From Rhynchonema sp. JSB1_4 (Eukaryota > Nematoda > Chromadorea > Monhysterida > Xyalidae): a stretch of DNA of 64,000 nucleotides. Location of the stretch: positions 1-64,000 of the forward strand of contig JASAMV010005060.1 in the NCBI GenBank assembly GCA_030248065.1, in the 5' to 3' direction. This document shows, one piece after another, positions 9,661 to 21,600 of the stretch. Below the pieces are notes generated by a model. The model worked only from the letters and a program-made list of their open reading frames with translations. It did not search any database and was not told the DNA's origin. Position 1 is the first letter of the stretch; the number at the start of each line of letters is the position of its first letter. The translations under genes and the position numbers were made by a program.

Positions 9661-12600
9661 ATGTGTAACAATCAAACTCACGAAGCCAAAGTCTGGCGCA
9701 AGTGTAGCACGTTCCGACCACAAAACTCGATCTCACACGATACCATGCGTCCGGCTTGTCAATGTTCCTGGGAAACGGCCACCGAAACGCCAAATCTGTT
9801 GCATAACCCATCGCTTTTCTTCAACATGTGTCGCACACGCACACCCTCAACTCGTCCCACGAGTTCGATCAATGGTCGGCAAAGGTCTGAAAATTTATTC
9901 GGGCCCTATTTTTCACTTAAGTCCTTTCGGTGGCGTTCTATTGCTGGGGTTCTATTACTGAGTTTTAGTCGATTTTCACCCGATTTTTGGCCATTTTGAA
10001 CCAAGAAGGGTACTTTGGGGGGGGGGGGAATTTTGGAAAAATAGGGGGCGATACCGTACCAGAGGGGGAGATACTGTACATCAGCGCGGGGGGCCACATA
10101 GCGTACCGACGAGGGGGCGATACTGTACCTTTTGGGGGTTCCCCCTCCCCAGCCACAGCACAGCACTGGTTTATCGCAGGCAGTGGTGTAGCTACCCAGG
10201 CGGGGCGGCAACCTACTGTACCACCAAAATGCGGGGCGGCAACCTACCTACTGTACCAGCCGAGCTAGGGCGGGGGGTCGTACAACTTGGGGGGTCATCT
10301 GGAAACCGAAATTTTTTATGTCTAAATACTGAAGAAAATGTGGCCTAAAACACTAATTTCGCGCGCAGCGCGCGATTTTTCGCCCCGAATTCGATTTTCG
10401 ATGCAGACAAATATGATAATTTTATGCAGTTTTAAGCCAAAAATGAATGTTTTGGGTGAAAAGTTAGGTGGGGCGGCAACCTACCTACTGTACCAGGCGA
10501 GGGGCGTCAACCTACCTACTGTACCTAGGGGGGACCCCCCACTCATCCCCCCAGCTACACCATTGGTTTACCGTATTGCCCCCAAGGGGTGCCCTTCTGC
10601 TCTTTCAACTGTGTTCAAGCATCAAATGGGCCCTTCTATTGGGGCATGCCACTGTATCGGAGCATGCCCGTGTACTTTTTTCAAAAAAATTTTGCTCATA
10701 AGACAGTTAAGGTTGCCATTTTATACCAGAAATGCAGTCACTTAAGCATGGTGTCAGAGCTGGACAGACAACAAAACCCCATTCCCCCTCTCCCAGCCAC
10801 TACAGTGCCCCTCAGTCGCTCAGTGGCAGTGCTGTGGCTGGGGGGATGGGGTGGGGATGCCCCCCCAGTGTAGTTCCTGGTGAGGCGGGGAAATTAGTGT
10901 ACCGTATTGTCGGAAATAGAACCCGGGGGTCTATTTTTTCACTGGGGGCATTTTGGGGGCTTCAATTTATGGGGGGTCAATTATTGGGGGTTATATTTTT
11001 CATTTTGCCCCCCGACGAAAAAAATCTTTGTTAATAATGCCCCTAAAATGGCTTGTTTTCGGTATTTTCTAACTTTAACAGCGGCAATCATCCTTAAAAA
11101 GCTGTATTCTGTTGTGTACGCAAGCTTAAACAACGTTTGACACAACAACACAGCCTTACCATACCACTGTGGTACGGTGAAGGTTGGGGGTGGGGTTCTA
11201 TTAATGGGGGTTCTATTTTTGATTTCGAGCCATTTGGGTGGGGTTCACGTTCAATTAATGGGGGTTCTATTTCCGACAATACGGTACCTCCCTACTTTTT
11301 CGGAGGGGAAATTAGTGTACCTCCCTGGTGGAAAGGCCCAAATTCAGGAAAAAGTCATTTTTTGAGTTTGAAAATTTGACCCAATTTTGCCCCTTTTTGG
11401 AAAAATCTTCATTTTGGCGACTTTTGGCAACATTGACCTGAAATCAATAATATATACCGTAAAAACCTAAATACAGCCCCCCCGTAATACAGCCCCCCCA
11501 AAAAGGGGTCAGTGAATTAATAGAGGCCCCCCGGAATAGAGCCCCCCCCCCTAAGTAACATCCCCTATACAGTAGTGTATTAAGGCTTGATAGTGGTGCA
11601 CAGGTACATTTATGCACGTTTGTTGTTCGTTCAGAGCACATAATAAGCCTCTTATCGACGAATAGACCCGAATAAATGCGATTACAAGCGAAAAAACATA
11701 CCTTCAAACCCCTTTTTAGGGGTTTTTAGGGGCATTTCTGGGAACAATTTTTCAGGTTCGGTTCAGTGAATTAATAGAGGCCCCCCCCGGAATAGAGCCC
11801 CCCCGTAATAGAGCCCCCCCAAAATGGGGTCAGTGAATTAATAGAGCCCCCCCTTCTATTTAGGTTTTTACGGTAATCACGCATTTTTTTGCATTGAAAT
11901 GCCCATTTTAGGCCTAAAAATGCCCATTTTAGGCAAAAATTGGGGAAATTAGTGTACCCGGAGGGGAAATTAGTGTAATAGCGTACCTTGGTCGAGGAAA
12001 TTAGTGTACCTTAGGGGGTCCCCCCAGGAACTACACTGCCCCCCTAATTTTATACCATTTTGAGCCAAAAATAGCAACCTACTGTACCAGCCGGGGGGCG
12101 GCGACCTACCTACTGTACCAGAATGGCGCGTCATCTACCTACTGTACCTAGGGGGGACCCCCCAGCCCCAGCCACACCATTGGTATTGTGGTATCTGGCG
12201 ACTTTTTCATGGAAAACAATGAAATTTCGACAAAAAAATTGATTCAAAAATCGCAAAAATTATGACAAACATTTTTAGGGGTTTTTGGTGGTATTTCTGG
12301 GAACAATTTTTCAGGTTCGGGTCAGTGAATTAATAGAAACCCATCGCATCGGAACAGAGCCCCCCGTAATAGAGCCCCCAAAATGGGTTCGGTTAATTAA
12401 TAGGGCCCCCCTTCCATTTAGGTTTTTTTTTACTTTTTACGGTATTTCTCTTTTAAATACTGCGTGCATGATACAAGCCAAGCACAAGTAAAGGCAAACT
12501 ACGCCAACACGAGCCCGATTTCGGAGGTGGCGTGCTTACAGAACGAAGAGAAAGAGAAAACCGTCGTGCGCCACGTTGTGTTCTGCAACGTGTAACACTA

Positions 12601-15600
12601 CCCAAATCAGCAGCACAGCAGCCAGTGAATGTTTCACCATCTGCCACCTCCGAAATCGGGCTCGTGTTGGCGCAGTATTACTATATGAGCTGCAAAATGT
12701 CTTGCACCAGCATTGCATTCTTGGGTCGCAAAAAACAACTCTTGCTCCATAACCCCTTGCCGTAAGCCGGACGGCCCACAATATACATATAATCATGACA
12801 TCTATACTGTGGCGATGAACACACGCTGGTGTTGCACATCAATATTCGGGAAGTAATACACTACGCACAATAGGGTTTACGCTGAACATGATTGGGTGGA
12901 ATTCACAAAACAAAGTCAAGCTCAACGTCAAAGTTCAACGTCACGCTGGCTCGTGCAGCAGACGCGATTTTCTAAACGAAGGGTCAACCTTGACGCATTA
13001 TTGTGCAAGACTGGATGCTTATCTATCCAAAATATTGTTATAAGGATGTAACAGAAGCGTTTCGTGAGAGTATTTCTGAGTTTCATGAATTTCTGAAAAG
13101 AGGCAAAGAAATGAACAGACGATCACCAACGGGGGTGCAAAAAATTTTGACTGCGGTCAATGAACGCCACATTATTTCAATACCATTAGTCAGAATTTAT
13201 TATAACTCAGAAATAATTTTCTGAAACGCTTGTGCTACGTCCTTAAAATAACAGTATCCCGAGAAACGCATCCAATCATGCACAATAGTGCGTCAAAGTT
13301 GACCCTTCGTTTAGAACATCGCGTCTGCTGCACGAACCAGCGTGACGTTGAACTTTGACGTTGAACTTTGACGTTGAGCTTGACGGTGACCTTGACTTTG
13401 TTTTGTGAATTCCAGCCATTGTGGTTAACTGCCGTTCGGTGAGAACAAAATAAATAGTTTCACATGTAAACATGAACAACCACATCAGTGATAATGATAT
13501 TAGCATCAGGTATTGAAATAATGTGGCGATCATTGACCGCAGTCAAAACTTTTTGCACCTTTGTTGGTGATCGTCGGTTCATTTCTTTGCCTCTTTTCAG
13601 AAATTCATGAAACTCAGAAATACTCTCACAAAACGCTGCTGTTAGTTACATCCCTATAATAATATTTTGGCCAGATAAGCATCCAGTCTTGCACAGTAAT
13701 GCGTCAAAGTTGAACCTTCGTTTAGAAAATTGCGTCTGCTGCACGAGCCAGCGTGACGCCGAAACATCTGACTTTGAACTTTGACGCTGAGGTTGACGGT
13801 GAGCTTGACTTTGTTTTCTGAATTCCACTCATTGGCTGGAGAGAATAAAAGCACTTCGTTTCTTCCCGCGAAAACCAAAACGAAAGTCACCCGGGTAATT
13901 GTGTTAGTCTAGCGTCTTTCACAATTGCAAAAATTGGCTGGAAACAGAAATGAACAAAAAGCCGGTGAAAGCCCGAGCGGGCGCCGGAACGTTGCAACGA
14001 TTTTTCTACATCACGCGGCCGGACCGTATAAATATGGCTTGATACTTCTTGTTTTCCCCCATTGTACCATCAGCAGTACACAGTTAGGTTCTAAGCTCTG
14101 AGTCTAACCATCACCTGGCACGAGCTGTGGGAGTACCGAAATTGTCGGCCTGATCAGGGACAGCGATGGTGATAATTTTCTTGATGATGCTTCTTAACTC
14201 CTTTACTGGGCTGTGAAGAAGTAGCGCTGGTGACAATTTGAGGCCATAGAGAGCTGTTCCATGCGAATTATTCCATTATGTGACGAGGTTTATCTTTGAT
14301 ATGAAATTGCAGTTAAAAAGTTTGGAAATGAGCTGATGATCACAACACGCTGAGTATATTACAGTCAATAAAAACTATGATCTGCCTCATTCTGGAGTCC
14401 AAACGCAAAAAAATTGTGCAAGATCACCTTATTCCCATTCAGATCATATCATACGACTGTCGCGCTGCAATCATTGTATTCAACCTTTCATCATTATCTT
14501 CCATTGTTGTTAGGTTGGCTTTCACGCCATCGAAGAGCCTGAAAAGTTCAGCGTCAGATGCCGTCCTCTTTTGACTCATGAGTAAAAAGCAATATGAGAT
14601 ATCCTAATGCAAATCCAAAGTGATATTCGCAGATAATATCCAGTGTCATCTGCAGGATATGGTCAGCGGTGGTCATCCGATGATTTGCCATGAAGCCCAG
14701 AGAAGAACAAGTGTGAAAACTCTAATCAGCAATAAACCAAGTATAAATCAGAATTTTCAAAGGGTTTAGTTCATTTTCACAGTTCATTTTCATTCCATTC
14801 GCCATACCGCAACATCTTTTGGATGGCAGCCATGGAATTCCAGCTGGTCATCATGCATGCTTTCCTCCTTAAGTACTATGTCAACACTTTTTTGCATTTT
14901 CAGTACTTAAGAGTAGCAAAAGTGTTGACATGGCCTTAAGTACTATGTCAACACTTTTTTCGCATTTTCAGTACTTAAGAGCAGCAAAAGTGTTGACATA
15001 GTACTTAGGGACATGTCAACACTTTTGCTGCTCTTAAGTACTGAAAATGCGAAAAAAGTGTTGACATAGTACTTAAGGCCATGTCAACAGTTTTGCTGCT
15101 CTTAAGTACTGAAAATGCGATAAAAGTGTTGACATAGTAGTTAAGGCCATGTCAACACTTTTGCTGCTCTTAAGTACTGAAAATACGAAAAAAGTGTTGA
15201 CATAGTACTTAAGAAGGACAGCATGGTGACTATCTGGTCTGTAATGGCTGGATTGGTTTGAAAATGATTAGATAAAATGAACAAATTTCCTGGCTGAAAT
15301 TAGAAGTAAAGTGCACTTGTTCGTTTGTCTTTGCTCATTACTCACTCAATCATCATTTGTTTCTTTTTTTGGCTTGATATCATGCGTTCATGGCCGCGAG
15401 CAACGTATTGCAGTTGTTTTGTATTACGTCTCTCATGTTCTCTCAGTGTTGGTGAATATATTATGTTGGTATGTATACAATCAAATGCCTTTCACTGCCT
15501 ATCTGTACGGCTGCCTGATGTTTCAAGTTAGATTTAAGCAACAGTTTTGCCAAGTTCTGTCCAGTTCACGCCTAGGTATAGTAAGTTTCTAATTTCGTTG

Positions 15601-18600
15601 CCTCATGCATTCTTACAGACGCAGGGAAACTCCCGTTCGAAGTCGAGGCAGGCAACAGCCTCAACACACAGCCCACAAGCCACGCAGCTGACACACACAG
15701 CTTGTGTGACTGAAACATTCGAAACGCACACGAGCCAGTTGCGAGGCTTGTTGACTGTGTGTTGAGCTTGTTGCCTGCTTCGACTTCGAACGGGAGTTTC
15801 CCTGCGTCTGTAAGAATGCAAGAGGCAACGAAATTAGAAATTTACTATGCAGTGTACTGATACGAAAGCAACCAAAGTGTGATCAATTTTAATAATGAAT
15901 GGGTCACCCCCGCAAACGAATGGTTACTGTAGTAGATATACGGTTTTTTAATAACAAAGCGGATCACCTCAATTCAACGTAAAAAATACAATGTAGGGAT
16001 CTGATAGCTGGATAGGTGTGTGTGTGTGTGAACAATGGTGGCAGGCATCGTCTGTGTCCCAATCCACTGTACTTTGTTTTATTGCCCCCACCCATCATTT
16101 ACCTATCGTCAGCAAGTTTGGGTGGACCTCCCCTCCTTATCATTCGGCTTATGATCCGGGGAAAGCTGACAAAATTCCTAATCTGTCTTTCCCGTGCACA
16201 TATGAATCCTGTTCATCATTCGTTCATAAACCACACTCGAAACCGCAGCGGGCCAACTGAGCCGATGAAAAGATAGAAAGAGAAAAAGCAGACGGGAGAG
16301 AGAGATGATGGAGCTAGAATTCACATGCCGTAAAAGCCTAAATACAGCCCTCACGGAATAGATAGAGCCCCCCGTAATACAGCCCCCCAAAAAGGGGTCA
16401 GTGGAAAAATAGAGCCCCCCGGAAGTCGGGCTTGGCCGGGCCAGGCCGCGATTTTGGGCTTTTGGCTCGGGCCGGGCCGAGGCCAGAGGCCGGGCACCCC
16501 GGCCCGAAGCTTCTGAAGGAACTTATTTTACTGAAAAAGTAGGGATTTTTTTGTCAAAAATGCTAAAATTTCTGACGAATTCGGCAAGTAAGTGCTCAGT
16601 ATTGTTTGTCTATCTGACGACTTTTTCATGGAAAACAATAAATTTTCAACCAAGAAAATACCGTAAAAAACCTAAATAGAAGGGGGGCTCTATTAACTCA
16701 CTCTCACTGACCCCATTTTGGGGGGGGCTCTATTACGGGGGGCCTCTATTAATTTACTGACCCGCGAACCTGAAAAAGTTGTTCCCAGAAATACCCCCAA
16801 AAACCCCTAAAAAGGGGTTTGAAACAGAGGTCGCAATCGGGCCGGCCCGACCTCGGGCCGGGCCGGGCCGGAGATTTGGAGGGTCGGGCCGGGCCGGGCC
16901 GGGCACCCCGGCCCGAAGCTTCTGAAGTGACTTATTTTACTGAAAAAGTAGGGTTTTTTTGTCCAAAATACTAAAATTTCGGACGGATTCAGCAAGTAAG
17001 TGATCAGTATTGTCCAGTCGTGTGGCTACCCAGGCGTGCAATCAACCTACTGTACCACCAGAAAGGCCTGAAATCAACCTACCTACTGTACCGACCGGCC
17101 GAGCTAGGGGGGAACAAAATTTTTTTATGTCCAAGTTTAGATGAAAATGTACTCTAAAACCCTCAAAATTTTTCGATTATTTGGAATGAAAAATATGGAT
17201 TTTATACCATTTTGAGCCAAAAATAGCAACCTACTGTACCAGCCGGGGGGCGGCGACCTACCTACTGTACCAGGATGGCGCGTCATCTACCTACTGTACG
17301 GTTGTGTATCATTAGGGTCCAGCGCTCACTTGGGTCCACTTTTTCGCTGGGCCTGGGCGTAGGCTTAGGCTTTCACTTCGGGTTAGGCTTGGGCTTAGGC
17401 CTACACTGTGTATTTTAATAGGGGAGTTTGCAGCCTAAGCCTAAGCCTAAGCTTGAAACAAAGCTAATGAGCGCTGGACCCTAGTGAGCACTGGACCCTA
17501 ATGATACACAACCCTACTGTACCTAGGGGGGACCCCCCAGCCACACCATTGGTATTGTCTATCTGGCGACTTTTTCATGGAAAACAATGAAATTTCAACA
17601 AAAACATTGATTCAAAAATCGCAAAAATTATTATAAAAATTGCTAAATAAAACACTGCTATACACTCCTTTTAAAATCTGAGCCAAAAATTCGGGCCGGG
17701 CCGGGCCGGAGATTTGGGGGTTCGGGCCGGGCCGGGCCGGAGATTTGGGGGTACGGGTCGGGCCGGGCCGGGCCGGAGATTTGGGGGCTCGGGCCGGGCC
17801 GGGCCGGCCAAACCCGGCCCGATTGCGACCTCTGGTTTGAAAGGATGTTTTTTCGCTTGTAATCGCATTTACCGTAAAACCTAAAATACAAGGGGGGCTG
17901 TATTTTTTCACTGATCCCTTTTAGGGGGGCTGTATTTTAGGAGGGCTCTATTTTTGGGGGGCTGTATTTTTTTCGCTGCCCAAAATCTCAAAAAATGTTC
18001 CAAAAAATACCCCTAAAATGGAGTTCTGTCAGGGTGTTACTGGTCATTATTGAGTGTTTTTAGGAGCAGATCTTCCATAAAAGGCTTTATGTCATCATAT
18101 ACTCGACCACAAACGTTGTACACAAGGTGTCTTATGCAAGAACTTGACTTTACGGCCCCCAAGCGGGGAATTCCAAGTTGGGGGGGGCTGTATTTTGGGG
18201 GGGCTCTATTTTTTCACTGACCCCTTTTACGGGGGGCTGTATTTTTTGGGGGGGGCTCTATTTTTGGGGGGCTCTATTTTAGGGAATACGGTATTCGTGT
18301 CTATTCGTCAATAAGAGGCGTATTATGTGCTCTGAACGAACAACAAACGTGCATAAATGTACCTGTGCACCACTATCAAGGCTTAATACACTACTGTGTA
18401 GGGGATGTTACTTTGGGGGGGGGGGCTCTATTCCGGGGGTCTCTATTAATTCACTGACCCCTTTTTGGGGGCTGTATTCCGGGGGGCTCTATTCCGGGGG
18501 GGGGGGCTGTATTTAGGTTTTTACGGTAGGTTCAAAAAAATCGCAAAAATTATGACAAAAATTGGGTTCAAATCTGAGCCAAAAATTCGGGCCGGACCGA

Positions 18601-21600
18601 GCCGGGCTGAGCCGGGCACCCCTGCCTGCCGGGAACTACACGCGCGATTTTCGCCTATTTGGAGTGAAAAATATCGATTTTATACCATTTTAAGCCAAAA
18701 ATAGCAACCTACTGTACCAGCCGGGGACGGCTACCTACCTACTGTCTGTACCCAGGATGGCGCGTCAATCTACCTACATACCTACTGTACCTAAGGGGGC
18801 CACCCCCCAGCCACACCATTGAAAACAATTTATTTTCAAGATTCAAAAAGCACTAAAATTGTGACAAAAATTGGGTTAAAATCTGAGCCAACAAATCGGG
18901 CCGGGCCGGGCCGGGCCGGAAATTTGGGGGTTCGGGTCGGGCCGGGCCGGGCCGGAGATTTGGGGGCTCGGGCCGGGCGGGGCCGGCCAAACCCGGCCCG
19001 ATTGCGACCTCTGCTACTGTACCGCGCTCAGAGAGGGGGGATACCTACTGTACCCGAGCCGATGGCCTGGGGGGGTTATGTATTGGTCGCACAATGACTT
19101 TATAAGAATTGGTCAAATTTTTTCCTGAATCGCAAAGCAGGCTAGTGACGGGGCAATGACGTTGCGTTGCGCGATCACACACAAAACATGTAGTAAAGAG
19201 AATGTTTCAGATCTGCGGCAACGTGGTTGATCTGCTAGATTATTTTCAGCTGAAAATGTTTTGTGAAAATTACGAATAGCACAGTAGTTAAGAGTAACTG
19301 AATGTGAAAATCAGGATTGATTTTGATGAATTCTTATATGGTCATTGTGCGACCAATACCTAGGGGGGTTTGGGGGGGTTAGATTTTGGGGTGAAAATTT
19401 TTAATGTGTTTATTATGTGTGGAATCGTGTGAAAACGTAGTATTTGCGCGCGTAGCGCGCGAATTTGGGGTAATTTGGGGTAAAAACCACTGATTTTACA
19501 TTAATTTTGGCCATTTTGGTCAATCAGTGGCACTTTTGAGGCAAAATCGGGGGGGGGGCTACCTACTGTACCGGGGTGAAAATCGGGGGGGGGGATACCT
19601 ACTGTACCATGCCAAACATCGGGGGGATACCTACTCTACCAGGCGAGGGGGGATACCTACTGTACTGGGGGGGCGCAATAGTCGATGAACAATTCGACTC
19701 GAGCGTTTGGATCGCGAAAGCGGACCTGGCCCACAAATATTCACTGGGGGGGCTACCCCTCCCCCCAAACCCCCCCACCTCCAACACTGTCTGCACCTAA
19801 AAACACTCAATAATGACCAGTAACACCCTGACAGAACTCCATTTTCGGTTTCGGGGTATTTTTTGGAACATTTTTTTGAGATTTTGGGCTGCGAAAAAAT
19901 ACAGCCCCCAAAAATACAGCCCCCTGAAAGGGGTCAGTGAAAAAATACAGTCCCCCTTGTATTTTAGGTTTTACGGTAGTTCCTGGTCCGGCGGCGCGGC
20001 GGCTAGTGTACCTTACCCCTTTTTTCCGTGCGGCGGTTAGTGTACCTCCCTGGGGGGAAGGGGGGAAGACCCAAATTCAGGAAAAAGTCACTTTTTGAGG
20101 TAGAAAATTTGATCGATTTTTACCCCTTTTTGGAAAAAGTCTTCATAAAAAGGGTATTTTGGCGACTTTTGAGACCATTGACCTGAAAATCACACATTTT
20201 AGACCTAAAAATGGCCATTTTAGGCAAAAATTGGGGAAATTAGTGTACCGGGAGGGGAAATTAGTGCACTAGTGCACCTTGGTCGGGGAAATTAGTGTAC
20301 CTTAGGGGGGCTCCCCCCTCACCCCAGGAACTACACTGGCTGCAGGCACACTTCCCTTCTTTTTCCAGATTGGCAACTCACAACCAGGTTCAGATGAGCT
20401 ACGCAAGTTCCTCAGTGGTTGACGACAAATTGCACCAGACTCCGACTGAAGCCCGGACAAGAGGCGTCGCTGGAAACGGTGGGTCAACGGTCACATTTTC
20501 TATGGTAGCTCTGCTCGGTTCAGAAATGGTGTGACGATTCGGGTTCGGCAGTGGCGTACCGCAATGGTGTGGCAGCTGCAAGCTGCCGTAAAACCCTAAA
20601 TACAAAGGGGCTCTATTAATTAATTCACTGACGCCATTTTGGGGGGCTCTATTCCGGGGACCGGGGAGGCTCTATTAATTCATTGTGTGAACTCTGGACC
20701 GCCACACCAAACATATGCTCCCGGAAGGACTCGAACCTCCGACCTCCCATCCCAGCCACCAGGCCTGGACGGAAACGCGGTCTGGCTGCTGCTCAAAGTT
20801 GCACTTATACCCATGCAGACACACACTGCTTTGCACGCCCCACGCTACGCGTTGCGTTTGCTAGCAGACTTCCAGTCCACAATTGACCCGAATTTGAAAA
20901 GATTGTTCCCAGAAAATACCCCCAAAAATGGGTTTGAAAGGGTGTTTATTTCCCTTCAGGGTACGCTATCCGCTCGCCAGTGCTGTGTAGGTGGAAAAAT
21001 CCGGGGCGGGTGGGGGGGGAGTGTTGGAATCTTGGTTGGAATTCGGTTTGGGGGGATGGGGAAAGATTTTTCGGGGCGTGTAGGGTACCATACAAGTTTT
21101 TAGTGCATTGCGCGTACCGCGCGACGCGCGATTTTTTACACTTTTAAAGGTTTTCGGTCGAAATTTGGACATTTTTGACCAAAAAACCGGGTGGGGTACC
21201 AGAGCGGGGCGGGTAGGGGGTAAGTGTACCAGGCCGGGGCGGGCAGTGTAGTTCCTGGGGGAGGGGGATCCCCCTAAGGTTCACTGATTTCCCCGACCAA
21301 GGTACACTAGTACACTAATTTCCCTCCGGCTACACTAGTTCTCCAATTTTTGCCTAAAATAGGCATTTTTAGGACTAAAATGGGCATTTTTAGGACTAAA
21401 ATGGGCATTTTTAGGCAAAAAATGTGTGATTTTTAGGTCAATGTTGTCAAAAGTCGCCAATACCCTTTTTGTGAAGATTTTTTTCCAAAAAGGGCAAAAA
21501 TGGGTCAAATTTTCCACCTCAAAAAGTGACTTTTTCCTGAATTTGGGTCTTCCCCCCAGGGAGGTACACTAATTCCCGAAAAAGTAGGGAGGTACACTAA

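Larger units (their letters stand above)
16825..17834. mobile_element. hAT-like non-autonomous element, 8-bp target duplication
   Basis: Starts CAGAGGTCGCAATCGGGCC and ends with the reverse complement (GGCCCGATTGCGACCTCTG). It is flanked by GTTTGAAA at 16817-16824 and 17835-17842. CAGRGG-type ends and an 8-bp duplication are the hAT superfamily signature. The interior has GGGCCGGGCC tandem phrases at both ends, family A repeats in the middle, and the inserted element 17300-17513. No transposase. A related right end (CGATTGCGACCTCTG) is at about 19000-19014. Confidence 0.85.
9885..20368. other. Intron 1 of gene X: nested repeat mosaic
   Basis: No host exon was seen in 10.5 kb. The content is transposable elements and G/C-run-rich repeats described separately: family A (TACCTACTGTACC), family B (GGGGAAATTAGTGTACC), family C (TACCGTAAAAACCTAAATA ends with CTCTATTAATTCACTGACCCC interiors), a GC-rich GGGCCGGGCC hAT-like family, and foldback units. 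Long open frames in it are products of low-complexity sequence. Confidence 0.8.

Noticed and set aside
10338..10745. 135-residue open frame in the repeat region
   Set aside because: Encoded by CTACTGTACC and G-run repeats; repetitive Tyr/Leu/Pro product.
14841..15232. CRISPR-like array of repeats and spacers
   Set aside because: The units alternate in orientation, there are no unique spacers, and the context is eukaryotic.
17612..17911. Pro-Ala-Arg-Gly-rich open frames
   Set aside because: All three frames of the GGGCCGGGCC tandem repeat are open because of its composition.
20700..20800. Functional tRNA gene
   Set aside because: Only the B-box/T-arm half fits; no matching acceptor stem or anticodon arm.
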